From positions 139,487 to 203,486 of the forward strand of contig JAWLHU010000015.1 of the NCBI GenBank assembly GCA_041690255.1: a stretch of 64,000 bases of DNA, written 5' to 3'. This stretch comes from JAWLHU01 sp041690255 (GTDB taxonomy: Bacteria > Bacillota > Sulfobacillia > Symbiobacteriales > Symbiobacteriaceae). Both the position numbers and the translations under genes were made by a program. Each line of letters begins with the position of its first letter. Positions within the stretch are counted from its first letter, which is position 1. Shown in pieces: positions 59,592-64,000 of the stretch. The notes below the pieces were generated by a model. That model made no database searches and was not told where the DNA came from. It saw only the letters and a program-made list of their open reading frames with translations.

Positions 59592-59686
59592 GGCTACAGG
59601 TACCCCCTGTGTCAGACAGACTTTCAGAGTACAGGTTGGCCCACCAGCTTCGGTACAACCCTGGCGGCTTTGTGGAAACAAAAAGG

Positions 59687-59706
59687 GCCGCACCCCAAGG
59701 TGCGGC
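59687..59706 (-). terminator. Terminator after the HD-hydrolase gene
   Basis: Perfect 8-bp stem GCCGCACC / GGTGCGGC. On the minus strand it follows the HD gene and is followed by CCTTTTTGTTT. Confidence 0.8.
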
Positions 59707-59717
59707 ATCTGAGCAGG

Positions 59718-60251
59718 CTAGTCTGAAGTTCGGTTTCGCTTGGCGAGCAACGTGTCGAGTCGGCGGTCGAGGGCCCGTACTCGCTCGATAGCGGCCTGCC
59801 AATCAATCTGGCGCAGGTGATGCTGTCCCAGCTCTTCCTCATCGCCATCGTCAGCCATGGCAACAAGCGCTTGCAGCGGGGTCCGGTCTCCCACCGGCCG
59901 AATGGCGTTGGAGCCGGAGTGAAAAAGGATCGCGAAAGCAATCTCCCGGGCAATCTCGGGGTCTTCACCCTTCAGGACCATCAGTTCGTGGGCACGTTCG
60001 GCGCCCTTGATCGGGTGAATGTCGCCTCGGGAGTACAACTCATAGTCCCAGTGACCGTTGACCGTGAAGTCGCCGTGCCCGATATCATGCAGGAGGCCGG
60101 CCTTGGCGGCCTTGTCGGGGTCGACATCCATCTGCTCTGCGAGGTCCACTGCGATCTCAGCAACCCGGATCGAGTGATCGACACCGGCACGGGGCAGGTG
60201 CTTGCGGCAGACAGAATCGGTCAAGAGGTCTTCGATTGTCACACGACGCAT
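59718..60251 (-). CDS. HD-domain phosphohydrolase
   Basis: 177 residues with HD-superfamily metal ligands: His in GVDHSIRVAEIA, LLHDIGHGDF (HD pair), HPIKGAERAHELM, and Asp in VAMADDGDEEE. Similar small HD proteins act on nucleotides or phosphate esters. ATG 60251 has GGGAGG 8 bases upstream. Transcribed alone, with its own terminator. Confidence 0.86.
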   Translation of the reverse strand: MRRVTIEDLLTDSVCRKHLPRAGVDHSIRVAEIAVDLAEQMDVDPDKAAKAGLLHDIGHGDFTVNGHWDYELYSRGDIHPIKGAERAHELMVLKGEDPEIAREIAFAILFHSGSNAIRPVGDRTPLQALVAMADDGDEEELGQHHLRQIDWQAAIERVRALDRRLDTLLAKRNRTSD

Positions 60252-60363
60252 CGTGTCTACCTCCCTACAGCTAAATTTCATCTACTATAGTAGATGCCGT
60301 GCGCTTCGTCAATCGTCCGCTCCGGTCAAGACCATTTTTCGTTCATCTGCCGAAAACAGAGGA

Positions 60364-60391
60364 AGCGCTTGCAGGAACCCCTGCAAGCGCT
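60364..60391 (-). terminator. Terminator after the small GNAT gene
   Basis: Perfect 12-bp stem AGCGCTTGCAGG / CCTGCAAGCGCT with an AACC loop. On the minus strand it is followed by TCCTCTGTTTT. Confidence 0.8.
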
Positions 60392-60410
60392 CTTACATAC
60401 TCATGTGAAA

Positions 60411-60827
60411 TTAGAGGCCACAGCGATCGAGCGATACGACGAACCCGAGCCCGGAAACCTTCGGTAGCCTCTCGGACCATGAGATGCCCGTCTCGTTGTT
60501 CGGTCTGACCGCAATCAAAATGGTAGATGCACCACGCTTGCTCGCCTCAGCGGCTGCAGCCTGGGTCAGCCTTCTTCCCAGTCCATGCCCACGATGTTCG
60601 GGCAACACGTAAAGCCACTTGAGGCGATACTTGATCACCTGCTTGACCACATATCGGCAGGGCGTCAGAAGCACACCGCCAATGGGTCCGTCGGGACCCA
60701 TGACAATGAGACCAATGTTCTCGGGATCGAGCCAGGCACTGGTCGCCGGCAAGGAGGCACATAGGGACTCTACCGGCGTAATTGCCTTGACAGCCTCCAT
60801 GGACTCGACAGCCAGAATCTGATACAT
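60411..60827 (-). CDS. GNAT-family N-acetyltransferase, small
   Basis: 138 residues. GNAT core: GPIGGVLLTPCRYVV strand, then LKWLYVLPEHRGHGLGRRLT with the acetyl-CoA loop (RGHGLG), and ASTILIAVRPNNETGISWSE with the AAxNNxxS-like end. Acceptor unknown. ATG 60827 follows GGAAGGAGAGGG; an in-frame extension upstream has no ribosome site. Confidence 0.85.
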   Translation of the reverse strand: MYQILAVESMEAVKAITPVESLCASLPATSAWLDPENIGLIVMGPDGPIGGVLLTPCRYVVKQVIKYRLKWLYVLPEHRGHGLGRRLTQAAAAEASKRGASTILIAVRPNNETGISWSERLPKVSGLGFVVSLDRCGL

Positions 60828-61144
60828 GACCCTCTCCTTCCCCAGTCTCGGCTCGGGGATCTTCACGTACTCATACCACCGATTACGCGGGGTGATTTTG
60901 GGGGCATGACCGCAGTTTACTCCCATTCCGCAGCTCTGTCGAACCGGATGAGGGCTGATTTAGCCCGAGAGGAGCGGATTCGCTGGAATGAACGCCGTCC
61001 ATCACCCCGGAATTCCCCCGTGCGCCCGCATGCGCCCCGATGCGCCATCTTACATGCTTACATTCTCTCACGGAATCCGAGAGGGGTATTCAGTTCAGAA
61101 AAGAACTATATAGCGAGACCCCAGGAGGAGGGAACGATCTATCT

Positions 61145-63577
61145 ATGAAGCAACGACTGGCGGTGCCATCTGAACAGCTTCGACGGACCTGGGATGCAAG
61201 CGCACTCGGATTTGGGACCACAGCGGAGTTGCCAGCACTCGAGGGGCTGGTGGGACAGGAGCAGGCAGTACGGGCACTGGAGTTCGGTCTGTCAATCCGA
61301 AGCCCCGGGTACAACATCTATGTTGCCGGCCCGTCCGGGACAGGTAAGACCAGCTATACAGGGCAGTTGGTACGGAGCCGGTCGGCAACGGAGCCGGTCG
61401 CCAGCGACTGGGTCTACGTCTTCAACTTCGATCGCCCTGATGAGCCTCTCGCCATTGCCCTGCCGGCAGGTGGAGGGCCAACCTTCGCACGTGAAATGGA
61501 AGAGGTCATTCACGACGCGCAACGCGCAACTGGAAGAGCGTTGAGCAGTCGGGAGCACCAGAACAAGCGAGAGGAACTGCTCCGCCGGGTTCGTCTGCAG
61601 GCCGAGATGATCATGGAAGAGCTTGAGCAGATGGCCGAAGGTCAGGGCTTTGGACTGACCCAGACTGAGCGGGGGCTCATGCCGGTCCCGCTCCTGGACG
61701 GGCAGCCGATGAGCGAGGAGCAGTTCGAGGCCCTGCCTCCGGAGCAGCGACGGCAGCGGCAGGAGCGTGCTCAGGAACTCCAGCGGGCCATTGGAGAGGC
61801 CAGCCGGCGTACCTGGGAGATGGAGAAGGTCGTTCGGGCAGAACTGAAGCAGATCGACCTGCACGTCGCATCGCAGGCCGTGGCACCCATGATCGCTCTC
61901 CTGAAGGAGCGCTACAAGAATATCCCTCGGCTGGTCGAGTGGCTGAGTCGGGCGGAGAGCGAGTTGATCGGGCCGGCCATTCCCGAACCTTCCTCTCGGG
62001 AGATGGAGGAGGCGGCGGCGGCGGCGGACATGCGCCTGCTGGCCCAACAACGCCGCCGAGTCGACCCCTTCGCACGCTTCCGGGTAAACGTCTTTGTTCA
62101 TCGCCTAACCCAGAAGGGTGCCCCGGTGATCATGGAGTCGAATCCGACCTATGTGAACCTCTTTGGCAAGGCGGAGTATGTGACCAATCGCGATGACGGT
62201 CAGGATGACGGCTTCATGCAGATCAAGGCGGGGGCTATTCATAAGGCCAACGGAGGCTACCTGGTCCTGCAAGCGGCTGATCTCCTGGCCAGCCCTTACG
62301 CCTGGGAGGCGCTGAAGCGTGCCCTGACAATGCGGGAGGCCCGCATTGAGGCACCTGGTCAGGAGAATCGCATCCTACCGGTGGAGACGGTCCGTCCGCA
62401 GCCGATTCCCCTGGACCTGAAGGTGATCCTGATTGGCAGTGCTCAGATCTACCATGCCCTCTATGCCGTTGACGAAGGTTTCCGTAAGCAATTCAAGTTC
62501 AAGGCGGAGTTTGACATTGCTATGGAGGCAAGCGACGAGAACGTACAGGGGTACGCCAGCTTCATTAGCCAGGTCTGCCGGCGGGAAGAGCACCGGCATC
62601 TCACAGCCGATGGTGTCTGCCGTGTCCTGGAGCACAGCCACCGCCTCTCTGACGATCAGACGAAACTCTCGGCCCGCTTCAACGAGGTCGTTGAGGTCAT
62701 TTACGAGGCGAACGCCTGGGCGAGCCGTGACGGCAGCGATGTGGTCGATGACGTACACGTAAAGCGGGCCATCGTAGAGAAGGCGGCTCGCTCTTCTCTG
62801 CCGGAGCAGCGACTGCTTGAGATGATTCAGCGTGGAACCATCCTCTTCGATGTCTCCAACCAGGTGGTTGGCCAGGTGAACGGCCTGACGGTCATGAACA
62901 TTGGTGATTACCGATTCGGATCACCGAGCCGGATCACTGCCCGCGTCTTCATGGGGCAGAAGGGGATTCTGCACATAGAGCGGGAGATCGAGATGTCGGG
63001 GCAGATTCATGACAAGGGTCTCTTCACCCTGGCGGGATTCCTCGGGGACCGTTTCGCCCAGAACAAGCCGATGGCGTTCTCAGCCTCGGTCGCCTTCGAG
63101 CAGACCTACGTCCCGGTAGATGGTGACAGTGCATCGAGCACGGAACTCTACGCCCTGCTCTCCGCCTTGGCGAATGCTCCGATCGACCAGGGGATTGCGG
63201 TGACGGGATCGGTCAATCAGAGAGGGGAGATTCAGCCAATCGGCGGGGTGAACGAGAAGATTGAGGGGTTCTTCCGGGTTTGTCGGCTCCTTGGCCTTAC
63301 CGGTCGCCAGGGTGTGATGATCCCCAAGCAGAACCTGTCGAACCTGGTTCTCGCAGATGAGGTGGTCGAAGCGGTTACGGCCGGGGAGTTTCATATCTGG
63401 GCCGTGGGTACAATTGAGGAGGGAATCGAAATCCTTACCGGTGTGCCAGCCGGCACGAGGGATGAGCATGGCGTCTATCCTCCCGGTAGTCTCTTCGACT
63501 GGGTCGACCGGCGGATCGAGCAGTTCGCCCGCAACCTTACCGCCTGGAACCAGGGGGATTCGAGTCTCAGGGTGTAG
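61145..63577 (+). CDS. Lon-like AAA+ protease (LonB/LonC type)
   Basis: 810 residues. AAA_32-type ATPase with Walker A AGPSGTGKTS (residues 61-70) and a long coiled-coil insertion (residues ~150-260, Glu/Arg-rich: LLRRVRLQAEMIMEELEQMA), then sensor regions (ANGGYLVLQAADLL, FRKQFKFKAEFDIAM). The C-terminal protease domain has the Ser-Lys dyad: Ser in DGDSASSTELYALLSAL and Lys in IGGVNEKIEGFFRVC. It lacks the N-terminal Lon substrate domain, as in archaeal-type LonB and bacterial YcbZ-like proteins. ATG 61145 is about 13 bases after GGAGGAGGG. Strong terminator after it. Confidence 0.92.
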   Translation: MKQRLAVPSEQLRRTWDASALGFGTTAELPALEGLVGQEQAVRALEFGLSIRSPGYNIYVAGPSGTGKTSYTGQLVRSRSATEPVASDWVYVFNFDRPDEPLAIALPAGGGPTFAREMEEVIHDAQRATGRALSSREHQNKREELLRRVRLQAEMIMEELEQMAEGQGFGLTQTERGLMPVPLLDGQPMSEEQFEALPPEQRRQRQERAQELQRAIGEASRRTWEMEKVVRAELKQIDLHVASQAVAPMIALLKERYKNIPRLVEWLSRAESELIGPAIPEPSSREMEEAAAAADMRLLAQQRRRVDPFARFRVNVFVHRLTQKGAPVIMESNPTYVNLFGKAEYVTNRDDGQDDGFMQIKAGAIHKANGGYLVLQAADLLASPYAWEALKRALTMREARIEAPGQENRILPVETVRPQPIPLDLKVILIGSAQIYHALYAVDEGFRKQFKFKAEFDIAMEASDENVQGYASFISQVCRREEHRHLTADGVCRVLEHSHRLSDDQTKLSARFNEVVEVIYEANAWASRDGSDVVDDVHVKRAIVEKAARSSLPEQRLLEMIQRGTILFDVSNQVVGQVNGLTVMNIGDYRFGSPSRITARVFMGQKGILHIEREIEMSGQIHDKGLFTLAGFLGDRFAQNKPMAFSASVAFEQTYVPVDGDSASSTELYALLSALANAPIDQGIAVTGSVNQRGEIQPIGGVNEKIEGFFRVCRLLGLTGRQGVMIPKQNLSNLVLADEVVEAVTAGEFHIWAVGTIEEGIEILTGVPAGTRDEHGVYPPGSLFDWVDRRIEQFARNLTAWNQGDSSLRV

Positions 63578-63581
63578 TTGC

Positions 63582-63611
63582 CGGGCTCGGCAGGCTTGTC
63601 TGCCGAGCCCG
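63582..63611 (+). terminator. Terminator after the Lon-like gene
   Basis: Perfect 12-bp stem CGGGCTCGGCAG (63582-63593) / CTGCCGAGCCCG (63600-63611), followed by TTTTGTCTC. Confidence 0.88.
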
Positions 63612-63646
63612 TTTTGTCTCTAGATTCCGAGGTCATGCTTGGGGGG

Positions 63647-63676
63647 TTGACTGGAATGGTATGCGCGTCGTAAGAT
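63647..63676 (+). promoter_or_regulatory. rRNA-operon promoter P1 (candidate)
   Basis: TTGACT, 18-base spacer, TAAGAT. First of four tandem promoters after the Lon gene terminator. Confidence 0.6.
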
Positions 63677-63727
63677 AACCGAGCGCCAATGATCGGTCCG
63701 CCTGAGGCGAGATCCATGAACTGGAAC

Positions 63728-63756
63728 TTGACCGGAGGTGACCGACGTGATAGGCT
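63728..63756 (+). promoter_or_regulatory. rRNA-operon promoter P2 (candidate)
   Basis: TTGACC, 17-base spacer, TAGGCT. 81 bases after P1. Confidence 0.5.
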
Positions 63757-63806
63757 AGTGAACGTTGTCGCTCCGAACGACGACCGCTCAGAAAGAAACT
63801 GAGTGG

Positions 63807-63835
63807 TTGACGGAAAGAGCACAGCCTGATACCAT
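63807..63835 (+). promoter_or_regulatory. rRNA-operon promoter P3 (candidate)
   Basis: GAGTGG then TTGACG, 17-base spacer, TACCAT. 79 bases after P2. Confidence 0.62.
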
Positions 63836-63883
63836 ATGACCTCGCCGCCTGAAACGGTGACCACGATGGATAAACTTGAGTGG

Positions 63884-63913
63884 TTGACGATCATACGGTG
63901 GGCGTGGTAATCT
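63884..63913 (+). promoter_or_regulatory. rRNA-operon promoter P4 (candidate)
   Basis: GAGTGG then TTGACG, 18-base spacer, TAATCT. 77 bases after P3. Downstream, CCTTGAAAACTAGACA (about 63948-63963) resembles the leader seen before 16S rRNA genes in Firmicutes; the rRNA itself lies outside the window. Confidence 0.65.
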
Positions 63914-64000
63914 AGCAAAGCTGTCGGGAACGACGGTGACGCTCGAACCTTGAAAACTAGACAGTGCGAACCTCAGAACTGCCGGCGCTGACCTTCGTGG

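Noticed and set aside
63920..64000. 16S rRNA gene start
   Set aside because: Only a leader-like sequence is visible; the conserved 16S 5' end does not appear before the window ends.

Overview
The window is GC-rich, gene-dense bacterial DNA with strong Shine-Dalgarno sites (GGAGG type) and many GTG/TTG starts. GlnR with glnA, a CsoR-family repressor, secG followed by a carboxylesterase, a c-di-AMP (ydaO-type) riboswitch, rpoN near a pgk-tpiA-gpmI-eno glycolytic block, and a Firmicutes-style rRNA leader point to a high-GC Firmicute. A Symbiobacterium-like organism is my best guess (inference, no search done). Metabolism looks flexible: an NAD-linked formate dehydrogenase, an oxygen-sensitive glycyl radical enzyme, and a complete Mrp-type Na+/H+ antiporter.

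Layout. 1-4.9 kb (mostly minus strand): a partial beta-clamp gene, a phosphoesterase, an AraC regulator fused to an unusual domain, a stand-alone paralog of that domain, and a haem-type membrane protein. 5-9.7 kb: phosphate uptake (pstS-like, then pstCAB behind 11-bp direct repeats that resemble a Pho box). 9.7-11.8 kb: glnR-glnA with two perfect GlnR boxes. 13.4-25.3 kb: rpoN behind a sigma-54-type promoter, then pgk, tpiA, gpmI and eno, interrupted by LysR, PLP, PilZ, CsoR-like and thioredoxin genes; cggR and gap are not present. 25.4-30.5 kb: cupin gene and a three-gene NAD-dependent formate dehydrogenase operon. 31-33.8 kb: lipoprotein, secG, esterase and a HydE-like protein without radical-SAM cysteines.

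33.9-38.6 kb: a c-di-AMP riboswitch with terminator controls an operon of an opine-dehydrogenase-family enzyme, a B12-binding mutase-like protein and an AsnB-type asparagine synthetase. This is the best candidate for an undescribed pathway. It is followed by about ten 22-bp tandem repeats. 39-44.4 kb: an unknown protein and a LuxR / histidine kinase / response regulator / REC-HD signalling operon. 44.6-50 kb: a 4-hydroxyphenylacetate decarboxylase locus (hpdB, hpdC, MFS carrier, hpdA) expected to turn a tyrosine-fermentation product into p-cresol. 50-58 kb: a membrane protein, then mrpABCDEFG behind a structured leader, and a LarA-like protein. 58-64 kb: BCCT transporter, HD hydrolase, GNAT, a Lon-like AAA protease, and four tandem promoters that lead into what should be an rRNA operon just beyond the right edge.

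How parts fit. The window combines phosphate and nitrogen assimilation, glycolysis, formate oxidation to NADH, anaerobic arylacetate decarboxylation, and ion/osmolyte control (Mrp, BCCT and the c-di-AMP-controlled operon). Several visible DNA or RNA sites (GlnR boxes, CsoR-type operators in two promoters, a sigma-54 promoter before rpoN, CRP/Rex-like palindromes) give testable regulatory links.
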